A stretch of DNA of 64,000 bases from Heterocephalus glaber (GCF_000247695.1 NW_004624742.1:9432706-9496705); one strand, 5' to 3'. Counted from the stretch's first letter, positions 22,336 to 33,791 are shown. Made by a program: numbers and translations. Notes: generated from the letters alone by a model not told the origin.

Positions 22336-23116
22336 ACCTGGTGAGAACAAGACAACTTGGTCAGCTGTGAGTGCTCATGCTAATAGTCTGCTCTGTCTTT
22401 TGGCAGTTGCTGTGGATTTTGTTACGTTCTATTTCTTTGGATCTTGGACTTTCTCCTCTTCCACAACTAGACTGCATTCTCCATGAATAGAAGGATTGAG
22501 TTTAGGTTTTAAAATTGTATTTTACAATTTTGTAATAAAAACAACATATTTCTTTTTTTTTTTGCTTAAATTCGTTTATTGGTACATCTTAGGTATACAA
22601 TACAGTTATGTTCAACATTAGGACCTTGTACCTGTATATGATGTATCTTGGTTCTTATTTTTTCCCCATTCCCTGTGCTCCCTTCACCCCCTCCACCCTT
22701 CCCTATTTACAAAAACTTTGTTTCCATTTTTTCCTTTTCTCATAATTTTTCCTTTCCCTTCTTTCCTTTCCCCTTCCCCTCCCACTTCCCCTACCCCTTG
22801 GACCTTTTCTTCCTATTTCAAAGTACCAATTATTCATTTTAATCCCTATTTACACTTTCAGTTTCTCACACTAGAGAAACTATTCGGTATTTACACATGT
22901 GTGTCCTATTTATTTCACTTAAGTGTATGGCCTCAATATGCATCCATTTAGCTATAAATGTCTCTAGTTTCTTGTTCTTTACCGCTGAATAGTACTCCAT
23001 TTTATAAAAAAACAAAACACATCTTCTTTATCCAGTTTCCAGTTGATGGGCACTTGGGCTGTTTCCAAGCTTTAGCTATTATGAACTGTGCTGCTATAAA
23101 CATGGGTGCACATATA

Positions 23117-23332
23117 TCACTGGTATGATTCTTTTAATTCTTTTGGGAAGATACACATCAGGGGACTAGCTGGGTTAAATGGGACTTCCAGTCCTAGTTC
23201 TTTGAGGTATCTCCATATTGATTTCCACAGTGGTTGCACCAGTCTGCGCTCCCACCAACAATGGAGAAGGGTTCCTTTCTCCCCACAGCCCCGCCAGCAT
23301 TTGTTATTGGTTGATTTCTTGATAGCAGCCAT
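23117..23332 (-). pseudogene. L1 ORF2 C-terminal remnant
   Basis: 71 codons match the conserved L1 ORF2p C-terminal (Cys-region) sequence, with NKCWRGCGEKGTLLHCWWE and WRYLKELGLEVPF. In family terms this lies downstream of the reverse transcriptase domain. It is only a fragment, joined to the next remnant through in-frame stops. Confidence 0.93.
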
Positions 23333-23458
23333 TCTTTCTGGGGGTGAGGTGGAATCTCAGTGTTGTTTTCATCTGCATCTCTCAAATGACCAGTGATGTT
23401 GAACATTTTTTCATATGTTTATTTGCTGCTTTTACTTCTTTGTCTGAGAAATGTCTCT

Positions 23459-23728
23459 TCATTTCAGATGCCCATTTTTGAATTGTGTTTTTGAATTTGG
23501 GGGGGGTCTGATTTTTTTCAGTTCTTTATATGTTCTAGATAGTAGTCCTTTCTCTGAGGTACAGCTACTGAAAATTTTACCTGGAATTGCTTTTGCTATT
23601 CTAGGTCTCTTCTGGTTCCAAATGAATTTTTGGATTGTTTTCTCTAATTCTGTGAAATATATTGTTGGAATTTCAATTGGCATTGCATTAACCCTAAATA
23701 GTAATTTTGGAAGTATGGCCATTTTCAC
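23459..23728 (-). pseudogene. L1 ORF2 remnant after the reverse transcriptase domain
   Basis: 89 codons with [32 protein letters not shown] and NQKRPRIAK, a well-conserved ORF2p segment. Between it and the C-terminal remnant the frame is broken. Upstream codons are missing because of 5' truncation. Confidence 0.93.
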
Positions 23729-23884
23729 TATATTGGTTCTTCCTGCCCAGGAACAAGGGATGTCTTTCCATTTTCTTTATCCTCTTCAATCTCTTTTTTC
23801 AGAATGCTGTAGTTTTCACTGTAGGGGTCTTTTGCTTCCTTTGAAAAACATATATTTCAATAGAGCACAAATTATCTTAGAGTC

Positions 23885-24262
23885 AGTTGAGATAACTTTA
23901 ACAAAACACCATAGACAGGGTGGCTTAAACAACAGAACTGTATTTATTTATCAGCATTGTGGGGGTATGAAATCAGGTTGCTAACACAGTTGGATTCTGG
24001 TGAAGGTTTTTTGTCTGGTTTGTCTTCTTGCACCCCTAAAAGCAGAGAGGGAGAGAGGGAGAGGGGGAGGGAGAGAGAGAAGAGAGAGAGAGATCAACTC
24101 TATGCCTGTATGCATCATGCTGGAAAGGGCATTTTAACCCCATTCATGAGGGTTTCAACTCATGATCTAATTACCTCCCAAAGATCCATCTCAAACCACT
24201 CTCATATGAAAGATTAAGCTTCAATAAGAACTTTAGGAGACGATAAATATTTAGTCTATACC
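23885..24262 (-). mobile_element. ERVL-MaLR LTR (MLT1-like)
   Basis: Reversed MLT1 order: 'aacaaaacaccatagac', 'gggtggcttaaacaacaga' and, at the other end, 'catgagggtttcaactc' with 'gatctaattacctccca'. The middle is expanded by a GA-rich repeat. Ancient solo LTR. Confidence 0.8.
24042..24093. repeat. (GA)n-rich simple repeat
   Basis: GAGAGG and GA units inside the MLT1-like LTR. Purine-only strand, likely polymorphic. Confidence 0.92.
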
Positions 24263-25340
24263 AAGTTAGTTTCTTATGAGAACAATGAGAAAGCATTTGG
24301 GAATCAGGGCTATTCTAGTAAACCTAGAACATTTGTGACCATAATTATTGTACTTTCTTTTATAGGAAAAGCCAAGAAAAGGGTAATCTGCTGACATTTT
24401 AAGGCTAAATTTATAAGGTGTGTGTATTTTGGTTACCATTTGGCCCCTGGTACTCTGATTTATATATTTTTAAAAATGTCAATATTTTTACTGTTTTCAG
24501 GGCAATTATGTGTAAGCTAATCCAGAATCTTTGATCTTAGAAAATAACTGTTATCATCATCATCTTCTAAGACCAAAGAAGATGCTGAATGTGAAAATAC
24601 TCTGAGAATTGTACAGTAGCTCATAGAAGGCAAAGTTGTTGGACAAAGCACAGTCAATTCTGCTATAACCTGGCATATGATTTCTAAAAACAATTCAATA
24701 TGGATATGATAATTGTCTTAACCAGCATTATCCAATGGAAACATATTCCTAACCACAAATGTGAACCATATATGAAATTTTAAAATTTCTAGTATGGATA
24801 TTAAAAAACATGAGAAAAGGGAAATTAATTTGAATATATATTTTATTTCATCATATACACTGAATTTTATTTTCAACAGTCATAAAAATTATCAACTTTT
24901 TGAAAAGTTTTTCTTTTTATTAAAGAAAGAATGTAAGAGTACATATTTTACATTTATAACATCTTAATTTGAACCCGCCACATTTCAAGTTCTAACTTAG
25001 TAGCCACGTATAGCTAATAGCAACTGGACTAGACAATGAGAGCCAAAGAACTGAGTTGTATACTACTTTTGGATCAGATATACAGACTGGTAGTGACAAA
25101 TGAATAGAAATTGAGATCCATTTCTCCTCAAAAGAAAGAATAAAATTCAAAAAGGCAAAATCATCTTCATCACCACCACCACTGTTATTGTCATCATTGT
25201 CTCTAATGAAACACAATTTCATAACTTTAAAAACATTAAAATCTCCAATCTCTGGGTAAATATGTTAAATTCCATTGAAGTCAGTTCTATAGTTCAATAA
25301 AACAATAGCTGTTTATATAGATTATTTGCATGGGTTTTAG
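24263..25340. other. Unique AT-rich sequence
   Basis: No recognisable repeat or gene. 25160-25200 is a short ATC-rich low-complexity stretch that gives an acidic-looking minus-strand frame. Confidence 0.45.
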
Positions 25341-25342
25341 GA

Positions 25343-25450
25343 GATAGAATTTTGGTCCCAGTTCTATTATCAACTAGCTGCTTGAACTGAATACTGGAGG
25401 TCCTTGATCTTCAAATTCCTTGCTTTCAATGTAACAGTCTTAGAATAGGG
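25343..25450 (+). mobile_element. Possible MIR fragment
   Basis: 'ttttggtcccagttctat' with 'caactagctgcttgaactg' and a later 'ttcaaattcc' resemble MIR 'cccggctctgccacttactagctgtgtgacc'. Diverged. Confidence 0.45.
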
Positions 25451-25494
25451 GCTTTCTAAAGTGTTTTCTACTATAATGTTATTCACATCAAATT

Positions 25495-25715
25495 TGTTGA
25501 TTTATAATTTATATAATAAAATACACTCATTTTGAAGTATATCTCAATGAGTTTTAGCAAATTTAACATCATTATAACTATCAGGATAATTAAGATATAG
25601 AAAAGTTTCTATGTCTTCAGAATGTGGCCTTTTGCTCTTTCTTGGGCAATATTCTGTTGATGGACACTTGTGGACATTTAGCTGTTTTCTAGGTTTTGAG
25701 TCAAGAAGTTATTGG
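25495..25715 (-). mobile_element. Ancient L1 (L1M-type), 3' part
   Basis: 'ttataatttatataataaa', 'gaatgtggccttttgctc' and 'ctgttgatggacacttgtgg' match the reversed 3' section of old mammalian L1s. It continues at 25950 after a B4 insertion. Confidence 0.72.
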
Positions 25716-25718
25716 GTT

Positions 25719-25947
25719 TTGTTGTTGTTGTTGTTGTTTGTCGTTTGGTGGTATGAAAGATTGAACCCAGGGCCTTTGCACTGAACTACACCCTCTAACT
25801 ATTTCTTTATTTTTCAAATTTTGAGACAGGATCTCACTACGTCACTAAGTTTTCCAAGTTAGTGGAACTTCCCACTTAGTTGGCTCCAATTTAGGATCTT
25901 CCTGCCTCAGTCTCCGAGATTATAAGTATGCACTATTACACCTGGCT
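25719..25947 (-). mobile_element. B4 SINE (ID plus B1 composite), nested in an old L1
   Basis: After a (GTT)n tail (25719-25739) come reversed tRNA-like sequence ('gattgaacccagggcc', 'ctgaactacaccctc') and then reversed B1 ('ttttgagacaggatctc', 'ttcctgcctcagtctccg', 'ttacacctggc'). This is the B4 layout. It splits the L1M element, so it is younger than that element. Confidence 0.82.
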
Positions 25948-25949
25948 TA

Positions 25950-26580
25950 GAAAGTATATTTTAAAAGAAACTATTATATTATTTCCCAAAGTATTTGTAC
26001 CATTTCATACCAACAATATATGAGAATTCCAGTTGCTGCACATCCTTGCTAAGATTTGTTATTGTCAGTCTCTTTAATTTTATCCATTCTAACGTGTGTT
26101 TAGTGGTATCTAATTGTGATTTTAAATTGAATTTGATGCAAATGACAAAAATTCTCTGATAATTTAATAACAATAAACTTTCCATGTGCTTATTAGCCAG
26201 TTATATATCAGCTTTCTATGAAGTGTTTGTCAAATATTTTGTCTATTTTAAGAGAGTTTTTGTTATATTTGTCAGATACAGCCATAGAAAATATTTTTGT
26301 CTTGTCTTTTATTTCTTAATGGCACATTTAGAAAAGCAAAGACCTTTAATTTAAAGTATCACTTTTCTTTTATGGATCATGTGTTTTACATTTCAATCTA
26401 AAAAACCTTTACCTACTCCAAGGCTATTAAGATTTTATTATATTTTTGTCTAGAATGTCATAATTTCATGTTTGCATTTCGGTCTATCATCCATTTTAGG
26501 TAATTTTGTGAATAGTGTGAGGGAAAGGTTGGGATTAATTTTATTCAAAATTGATATTAAACTGTTCCATTTGGTTTTTT
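25950..26580 (-). mobile_element. Ancient L1 (L1M-type), 5' continuation
   Basis: 'catccttgctaagatttg' with 'ttattgtcagtctcttt', 'tggtatctaattgtgat', 'tccatgtgcttattagcc' and 'ttacctactccaaggc' follow the reversed L1 sequence downstream of the reverse transcriptase. Heavily decayed, no useful frame left. Confidence 0.78.
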
Positions 26581-27810
26581 TACCTTATCCTCACTGAAGT
26601 ATGAAGGCAAATCTTATGTATGTATATATCTATCTATTTTTTGTGAAATGTATACATCATCTATTATTTTTTGTGTCTCTTGTTTAAGCAGCTTGAGAAG
26701 AAAAGAGTTGAGTGCGTCTCTTTTCTGAACCCAAGAAGCTACTCTGAATGCAACAATGAGGGCCAAGAAGAGCATAGACGGTTGCAGACTCACCTGAGAC
26801 TCCATCTCACATGTGTCTCTGGATGAAACCATGTGAGCACTGAACGCGGAGGATTTTATAAAGACACAACCCCCAGTCAGGCCCCTCCAAACTGAATTTC
26901 CAGTGTTTTCTCTCCTCTCTTCTGTAGCCTCCTGTTGAAAGTGTCCTGCTCACTTGGCCACTATTCTGACTGCAAAAACGTTACCCCTGGGCTTATGTGA
27001 GTCTAAACCAGAATGTACAGTGCTTTATACGCAAGTAAAGTAGATCTGTAGGACAAGAACGCTCTCAATAAAATTATTCATAGTAGACTTGCAAGGGGTA
27101 TAGTTTTTCTATCTTATATGATCTTTAGAAATAATACACATAGTAACTGCAGAAAGTTTATACTCTATCCATTAGAATGTTTTGTTTTTTATTTTGGAAT
27201 TTCCTTGGCAGAGAAAATGTTAAACTGACTGTCTCCATCACAATTTTCATCATTGTGTTTATTTTGCCTTATACTGAGCCATTAACATTGCCCTAAACCA
27301 TGACAGATTTTATTTCTTGTAGTGCTGTGTTCTTCCTTTTTTGTTATCCTTCTCCTTACTTCTTAGCAACCTGTCCTTGACTTCATACTACTGGGAGGAC
27401 CCAGCTTGCAATTCTGCTTTTGGCAGAATAAGATATCTTTATCTCTGAGGTCACGTTTCAAGCTTTTGTTCAGTCACAAGTTCTGTTTGGATTTATCCTC
27501 GGTGTGTCTACTTGAATATTCAAAAAGTCATCAGCTAGTCTAATTTGTTTTTTTTTAGCCATGTAAAAGACTGATTTGCTTTGACAGGTGGATCAGAAAC
27601 AGAATTGGAGCTATTTTATCTGGACCTAATTAAACAACCTTCATTACCGGCAGATATATGTTTGTGACTTAAAATTAGCATGATTGGAATTAAAACTCAA
27701 AATATAAGGCATTGAATTCAGATATGGCTGGTTTAAAAATAAATTCCATACATTTTAAATGCAGCAAGTCTGGATTTTAAATATCCTATAGTGACAAATT
27801 CCACTTAGAG

Positions 27811-27811
<1 letters not shown>
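26581..27811. other. Unique sequence, nothing recognised
   Basis: No repeat family or ORF of note. A slightly GC-richer patch at 26700-27010 has no visible structure. Confidence 0.42.

Positions 27812-27846
<35 letters not shown>
27812..27846. repeat. (TG)n microsatellite
   Basis: About 17 TG units. Alternating purine-pyrimidine, likely polymorphic. Confidence 0.98.
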
Positions 27847-27849
<3 letters not shown>

Positions 27850-29440
27850 CACTGTGGCTGTGGCCATAGATAATAGTAAAGATATGGTCCATATTTTCTG
27901 AACAGTTCCAGAGTAGCATTTTGCATTATGAAACTTTAATAAAATATTTTTAAAACCTCATTTCTTTCCCCCTAGCCCCAAGTATTGAGTTTAGCTTTGA
28001 AGATTTTTTTAGAAAGCTTTCTTTAGCTACAAGGGTTACATCTCTAATCAAATTATTTCTATTCATCATTGTCCAATTGCTGAAATTTTGTGACTGCCTT
28101 TTATTACATACATATCCTCATTGTGTACATATCTGTATCTGGACACAGTGGAATCTGCTTAAAATGTTCTTTGACGTGTAGCACTTAAAGTCACATTAGA
28201 TTTTTATGGTATTTCTTTTTTTATTCCTTTCAGAAATATTTTAAAAGATTTTGTATGTGTATTTTATATAAATATTCACACACAAAATGCTATATGTAGC
28301 AGTAGCTATAGTCAGGCATTCTGGGTAATGATATGGAGTAATTATCAAATAATTATAAAATATAAATATATATTTTTGTCTTTTTTAGACGTTTTGAGGG
28401 TTATTACATACTGAGATATATGAGCCAGATTTTACCTTATGAAGAAAAATAAAAGGTTGAATAAAACATATTGACATTTCTGTTCAACATTAAGGCTGCA
28501 GGAATTATGGTGGATTCCTTTTCCTAACAAACATTAATATGAGATTCCTGGTGTGATGAGAACTGGATATCAAGAATCTAATCCCTCCCCCTGCCTTTGT
28601 GCATCAGAAGCCCTCTCCAAATTATTAAAATTCCAGGTCTTTTGTGATACTTCTTGATGCATTGTTGCAATTTTAACTGCTTTAAAATGCAAGTAGTAGC
28701 ACATTCTTAGTATTTATAGTCTTCTTATAAGCCAACCTTTTTTATAAAATATGAGATAAAGCATTTGTGTTTATCTATGTCTTTTTTAAACTTTAGAATT
28801 TCCACATGGTCTCTTCTTTTTCATATTTTTGCAGAAATCAAAACAACATCTCCTACATGTGTTTGTCTCTTGTTTGGATTTACTTAGCTGTCCCTGGATT
28901 CTGATACTAGGGCTCATCATCTTCATCTTTGCTGAACTATTTCGCTTGGTACAAAAGAGGCACTGACTTAACTCTAGCTTAGTGGGAGGCACTGCTTTCT
29001 TTTGTGCTCTAAGTGGAGTTGTTAATTTTGCTATGCACATTGTCACCCCTTTTGAGTCCTCCTTGAACCTCACTTGTGACACACTTTAACTCTCTGCAAT
29101 TGGAATTTAATTTGGGAGCTTGGGGATCAGCTGCTCAAACTTTGGAATTTGTATGTTTGATTTTATCTTTCACCTCACACAAAGGTCTCTACCACTCTCT
29201 CCCTTTGCATCCTGCTGCAGTGGGGATGGTGGCAATACCAGGTTTATTGAAGTTGTCCGGCAACTCTCTTAGTTCAGGGAGAACCTGTAGAAAACTGGGT
29301 ACATTCAGTGAGAGGTGGGATGAGAGCTTTCTGAATAATGACCTTAAACCCAGTTATGTACAAAAGGCTGTGTTTATAAAACTGTACTATGTTCCTTTGT
29401 CAAAGTCCATCACATCTCTAATTTTAGCCATGTTTTCAGT
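27847..29440. other. Unique sequence, nothing recognised
   Basis: About 1.6 kb with no interspersed repeat I can name. Frames at 28786-29082 (minus) and 29076-29453 (plus, running into a MIR) lack family features. Confidence 0.4.
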
Positions 29441-29442
29441 TA

Positions 29443-29604
29443 GGTGGGTGTAGGTTTGAATCTTAGTATCTCAATTTATAGACTGTATGACCTTAGGAAA
29501 GTTACATAATATAACAGGGCTTCACTCTTCTTGTGTATAAAACTAGGGTAATCATAGTGACTCCTTCAAGTCACTTTACTTAAGTGAGGGTTAAGTAAAG
29601 ACAG
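29443..29604 (+). mobile_element. MIR SINE
   Basis: 'gtaggtttgaatcttagt', 'ctgtatgaccttaggaaag', 'ttacataatataacagggc' and 'aaactagggtaatcatag' follow forward MIR. A 10-bp perfect stem (29574-29583 and 29591-29600) lies at its 3' end. Confidence 0.78.
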
Positions 29605-29798
29605 TGTAATGTGGTGATTGGGAACACAGAGGCTCTGGCCAACTGGCCTGTGTTCAAGTGCATGCATCCGAGACTTGTGATGTGTTGGGGACAATTAATT
29701 TAATCTTTTGACGCTTTGGTTTCTCACTTAAGAGAGAAGAAAATACCTTTAAAGTATTTGTAACTGTACTGGGCACATAGGAAACATCTGATTGGTTC
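29605..29798 (+). mobile_element. MIR SINE, second in tandem
   Basis: 'gtaatgtggtgattggg', 'aacacagaggctctggcc', 'ggacaattaatttaatc' and 'gtttctcacttaagag' with 'gtactgggcacatagg' are forward MIR from head to tail. It begins where the previous MIR stops. Confidence 0.82.
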
Positions 29799-30420
29799 AT
29801 TCAGAAAATATAAGTTACCTACAATGTGGCAGGCATTATTTTAGACACTGGAGACACAGAAGTGAATAAAAGTCCTACTCTTCTTACCTTTCATTCTAGT
29901 GGAAGGAGGTAGACACACAAGTAATACATACAGTAAGGGCAATGGAGAAAGTAAAGAAGAAAAGGAATATAAAGGCAGTAATGGGTGTGCGGAGGCAATT
30001 GGAAACAGGATTGTAGCTTCACTGGGAAAATGAAATTTGGGCAAAGACCTGAAAGTGAGGAAGATTAATCTCTGTGGACTTAGAAAGAGCAAGTCCAAGA
30101 CCCATAAGGCTGGAAACCCAGAGGAAACAGGGTGACAATGGTGAGCTGTGAGGCCAGAGATATCAGGGACAGATCAGAAGGTCTGACAGGGGCTTTTACT
30201 CCGAGTGAGACAGTCACTGAAGGGTTTTGAGCGGAAAAGTGACATAATCTGGTACATTTCATAAGAGACATCTGGCACTTAAGCTGAGGATGAATTGTAG
30301 GGGGAAATGTAGAAATGGAGAGACATATAAGGAGCTAGAACTACAAGCCAGGTAAGGATGAAAGTGCCCTAGGTCATGATGACACTGGTGGAAGTAGGGA
30401 GAAGTAAACAGAAAATGAAT
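29799..30420 (-). mobile_element. L2 LINE, about 0.6 kb of the 3' part
   Basis: Reversed L2: 'gtggcaggcattatttt', 'cattctagtggaaggagg', 'gggcaaagacctgaaagtg', 'gaaacccagaggaaacagg' and 'actgaagggttttgagcgg' are in perfect order. It is one of the longest L2 copies in the window. Frames on it are chance. Confidence 0.88.
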
Positions 30421-30564
30421 CTATTCTGCAAGTGTTGCTGTTGGAATTTTCCATCATCATTATTAAATGAGACAATCCATACTCATTTGGAACATTGCAA
30501 CAAAGTAAACATTTATTAAATAGTAGGTTAATGTTTTTAATGAGTAAAATGGCATGAGTCCAAT

Positions 30565-30583
30565 TTTTTTTTTTTTTTTTTTT
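30565..30583. repeat. Poly(T) run
   Basis: A 19-nt T homopolymer without a recognisable SINE body next to it. Confidence 0.9.
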
Positions 30584-30786
30584 GATTTTGGAGAAAACTG
30601 AGTCTTCCTGATTGCTGTAGAAGATTTAGGTATAATGTCACTGACATATACAGAATGGCTTGTGAAGAACTGGATTAAATAACTAAAATGGTTTAAATCC
30701 TACTTTTTCTAAACCTCTTCATTTAGGAAACTACTTATATGAAAAATTTTTAGCTGAAGAATCAATTAATAAAGCAGGCATACTAC

Positions 30787-30975
30787 CCCCCCTGGAAACT
30801 AAATCCAACTCATTTTCTGTGTTTTAAATAAAATTTTATTAGAATGCAGGCATACTTATTTATTAAGTATTGCCTTTAGCTGTTTCTACAACTGCAAGAG
30901 CAGAGTGAGAAATTTGTAAAGCTTAAGATGTTTGCTATCTGGCCCTTCACAGAAACTTTCTTAGAAAAACCATTA
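30787..30975. mobile_element. hAT-Charlie-type nonautonomous DNA element
   Basis: 'aataaaattttattaga', 'tgcaggcatacttattt', 'tgctatctggcccttcac' and 'agaaactttcttagaaaaac' match a mammal-wide hAT family whose consensus contains 'aataaagttttattgg' and 'ctatctggccctttac'. I cannot fix the subfamily. No transposase. Confidence 0.68.
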
Positions 30976-31120
30976 TCTGTGGCTCCAAATCGTAAACACA
31001 GACTTGTTGTTCAGGGCATATTTATGATAATATATTGCACCTAGGACTGAATGAAACTGCCTAGAGGTGCTCATAAATATTAAATATGCTTATTTTGAAG
31101 AATGACTATAGGCTTTAGAA

Positions 31121-31419
31121 CAGCACTCCACAACCTTTCTTCCACTTGGGGAGTCAGGAGGAATGTATGGTTTGGGATGACTCAAAGGAGTGTCTAACCT
31201 AGATCCCAGACATGCTCAGCTCGCACAGGGTTTGTTCTCCTCTGAGAATCTAATGCTGCTGCTGCCATAACAGGAAGCAGAGCTCAGGCATTGATGCTAG
31301 TAATGGGGAACAGCTGTAAATACAGATAAAGTTCTCTTGGTTGCCTGCTACTCACTTCCTGCTGTGTGGCCTGATTCCTGACCAGTAGTAGTTCCATGGC
31401 CTGAGGGGTTAGGGGTGCG
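31121..31419. mobile_element. Nonautonomous hAT DNA element, nearly complete
   Basis: It starts 'cagcactccacaacctt' and ends with the imperfect inverted counterpart 'gaggggttaggggtgcg'. Internally it has 'tctgagaatctaatgctgc', 'ggaagcagagctcaggc' and 'cagctgtaaatacagat', a well-known mammal-wide hAT non-coding element (Tip100/Charlie class; exact name not certain). An 8-bp target duplication could not be found. Confidence 0.78.
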
Positions 31420-31464
31420 AATCTCTACGTTAGAATGTCTCCCTAGGATGATCTCATCATATTA

Positions 31465-31660
31465 GTACCAGTTTATCAATAGCTTACTCTGTTTCCTGTG
31501 ATTGTTCTAACTGCTTGATATTGGCTCATTTCAAGCTCACAGCAATCGTTTGGAAGATAATATTGCTATTCCTATTTTGCAGGTGTGAGAATGGAGGTAT
31601 AGGAGGAATAAAAGACCTGCTTAGAGGTGTACACACTAAGGTAACTCACAGAGCTGTAAA
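31465..31660 (-). mobile_element. MIR SINE
   Basis: 'gattgttctaactgctt', 'atttcaagctcacagcaatc' and 'ctattttgcaggtgtgag' with 'aaagacctgcttagagg' are a diverged reversed MIR. A 138-residue frame (31515-31931) crosses it and a GT repeat and is not a gene. Confidence 0.68.
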
Positions 31661-31733
31661 GGTAGACATAGGCACTCTGTCTTCAGAGAACAGGTTTTTC
31701 ACCTCTGTCCTTTACTTTCATCCAGGCAGCTTT

Positions 31734-31735
<2 letters not shown>

Positions 31736-31773
<38 letters not shown>
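31736..31773. repeat. (GT)n microsatellite
   Basis: Nineteen uninterrupted GT units. Likely polymorphic. Confidence 0.98.
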
Positions 31774-31774
<1 letters not shown>

Positions 31775-32939
31775 CTTCCCCACCAAAAAATTCTTAAACT
31801 TGTGTATTGAACAGGATCTTGTGAGATGGCTCAATGAATTGATCATCCACATCTTTGTCTTCTATTTAAATTGCTACTGTGCAATGATACCATTCAGCAG
31901 TTTAGGGGTGGAAAAAATGGCACATTTCTAATTGTATTTATTCCATTTAAATTGAAAGAATAACAGAAAGGCAGTGCCAATTTTGTTGTTTGCTGTGTAT
32001 GTATGAAGCTTCAAAGAATAGTGCAAAATTAATTTTCACATATTTATGAATTTATACAAGCTAAGGTGTTCTTAACTCTTAAAATGTCAATTTTGGGCTG
32101 CTAAAAATGGATATCATTTTCTTTAAATAGCAGTTCATTTTAGAACAAGATTATATGTCAGAAATGGAAATAGTGTATGCATGCTTTATTGTGATTCACT
32201 CATTACTTTAAGGAATTGAGAGTCCTTAGGGAGTATTAAAAATCCAAATGATGTCCCTAAGTGCTGGGTTTTGCATTTGGATCTCTGATTTTGATTATGC
32301 GTGAAAGCAGGAGTCATTTGACAATCACCTATTGACAACACATTTAAAAAGTAGCAGCCCAACTTCTTTTGGCTACAGTCTACAATAATTTTGGATTTGA
32401 ATGTTCCTTCCTTCCCCCATCCCATGGCCTATTTTAGATGATGGCATGCAAATAAGTGTGTTTTCCTGATAATTTCACCCATTTTTGGTTAACTGCCACT
32501 CTGAAAATGCAGCTGCCACAGATGAGAAGTCACAATAGAAGAGGGTGTTGTGGCTGCTTAAAAAGCATTCTTCTTCCTGGATTAGATACCAGACTCTCAG
32601 TGTTTGTCTAATGGCAGAGTCCAACACAAAGTCTATGGGTGTGACTTCTTGTTTCCATCTTGTTGAAACTTGCTATTCTCTCTCCTCCAAAGAATCCATT
32701 CCTAAAAAGAGTGATCTACTTTACATGGATTTTGCCCATTACCCTAGGAGATGGAATTAAGTTGTCCTGATTTACAGCTATACATTTTTTGTAACAAGTT
32801 GAAGAGAATGAACTCAGTGGAGTCTAATGGTCCCATAGCTTAAGAGAAATTTCAGGAAAATAAAGTAAAAGAGTTTGTTTACAAGACAGTGGCCACAGTG
32901 AAAGATGGTCATGGAAGTGGGTACAGAGATATTGTTCAT
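31774..32939. other. Unique sequence, nothing recognised
   Basis: No repeat family or coding signal. Repeat-poor. Confidence 0.42.
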
Positions 32940-33299
32940 TTTTTCCTCCCTCCCTCCTGCCTCTCCTCTCTACCTTATTTCCAGTCTCCTTCCTTCCTTC
33001 CTCCTCCCTTCCTTCTTCCTTCCTTCCTTCCTTCCTTCCTTCCTTCCTTCCTTCCTTTCTTCTTCTNNNNNNNNNNNNNNNNNNNNNNNNNNNNNNNNNN
33101 NNNNNNNNNNNNNNNNNNNNNNNNNNNNNNNNNNNNNNNNNNNNNNNNNNNNNNNNNNNNNNNNNNTTCCTTCCTTCCTTTCTTCTTCTTCTTCTTCTTC
33201 TTCTTCTTCTTCTTCTTCTTCTTCTTCTTCTTCTTCTTCTTCTTCTTCTTCCTTCCTTCCTTCTTCCTTCCTTCCTTCCTTTTCTCTTTCCTCCTTTTT
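32940..33299. repeat. Pyrimidine-rich satellite (CTTC)n and (TTC)n with gap
   Basis: CCTT/CCTTC units up to 33066, then a gap, then about twenty TTC units (33181-33250), then CCTT again. One strand is pure pyrimidine, a composition able to form triplex (H) DNA. S- and F-rich frames here are artefacts of the repeat. Confidence 0.97.
33067..33166. other. Assembly gap (100 N)
   Basis: Exactly 100 undetermined bases inside the satellite, the usual placeholder for unknown length. The true repeat length is therefore not known. Confidence 1.
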
Positions 33300-33302
33300 T
33301 CT

Positions 33303-33720
33303 AATAGTTATTGAGTATCTACTATGATAGATTGTGTGCTAGTCCCCAAGATCCAATTATAACCCAGAAAACAGAGGTCATGACCTTTGTAGAATTTACT
33401 GGAAGAGAGAGAAATACAACAAATAATTAACAACAAATTATGCACATACTTATGTGATTACACTGGGTAAATTCTGTGGAGAAAAAGTATAGAACATGAA
33501 GACAGGGAGTAACGGAGACCTTCACTGATGAGCAGGAGATGACCTCACCCATGAAAACTAACATTTGATGGATAAATAGGAGTTGGCCTGCCCAACAGAT
33601 GCAGGAGAGGGGCAAGGACATCTTTGGCAGATGAAGGAGAACCCATGTTAGGAAGGTCTCAAAGAAGGAGAGAGTAGATTCAGTACACCACAGGAGGCTG
33701 AGGGGTGGAGACTGAGGACT
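33303..33720 (-). mobile_element. L2 LINE 3' part
   Basis: 'agttattgagtatctact', 'gattgtgtgctagtcccc', 'gtagaatttactggaag', 'gataaataggagttggcc' and 'gcaggagaggggcaagg' follow the reversed L2 3' region. Confidence 0.72.
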
Positions 33721-33774
33721 GAGCCTGGAGACATAGTCAAAGACCATAACTTGTGGTGCTTATGGTGCTTATAA

Positions 33775-33791
33775 TCTCTCTCTCTCTCTCT
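33775..33791. repeat. (TC)n short microsatellite
   Basis: Eight TC units. Confidence 0.9.

Larger units (their letters stand above)
22537..23858 (-). mobile_element. 5'-truncated L1 with ORF2 remnants
   Basis: The reversed poly(A) (22553-22563) is followed by the L1 3' UTR, a pyrimidine-rich block (22680-22800) and then ORF2 C-terminal sequence up to about 23840. Near-matching 15-16-bp direct repeats (22537-22552 and 23844-23858, 'aaaaaca...atatttc') flank it. Only the 3' 1.3 kb was inserted, and its frames carry stops and shifts, so it is inactive. Confidence 0.93.

Noticed and set aside
23451..23984. 177-residue plus-strand frame
   Set aside because: It is the antisense shadow of an L1 ORF2 remnant and continues into an MLT1-like LTR.
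24042..24093. CRISPR-like or regular array among the simple repeats
   Set aside because: All tandem repeats seen here are microsatellites with units of 1-8 bp and no spacers.
25140..25222. Acidic protein segment on the minus strand
   Set aside because: Comes from an ATC-rich low-complexity stretch; the frame is only 76 residues and has no family features.
31515..31931. 138-residue frame
   Set aside because: Crosses a reversed MIR and a GT repeat (VCVCVC run).
32889..33327. Two frames of about 140 residues
   Set aside because: Produced by the CTTC/TTC satellite and its gap.
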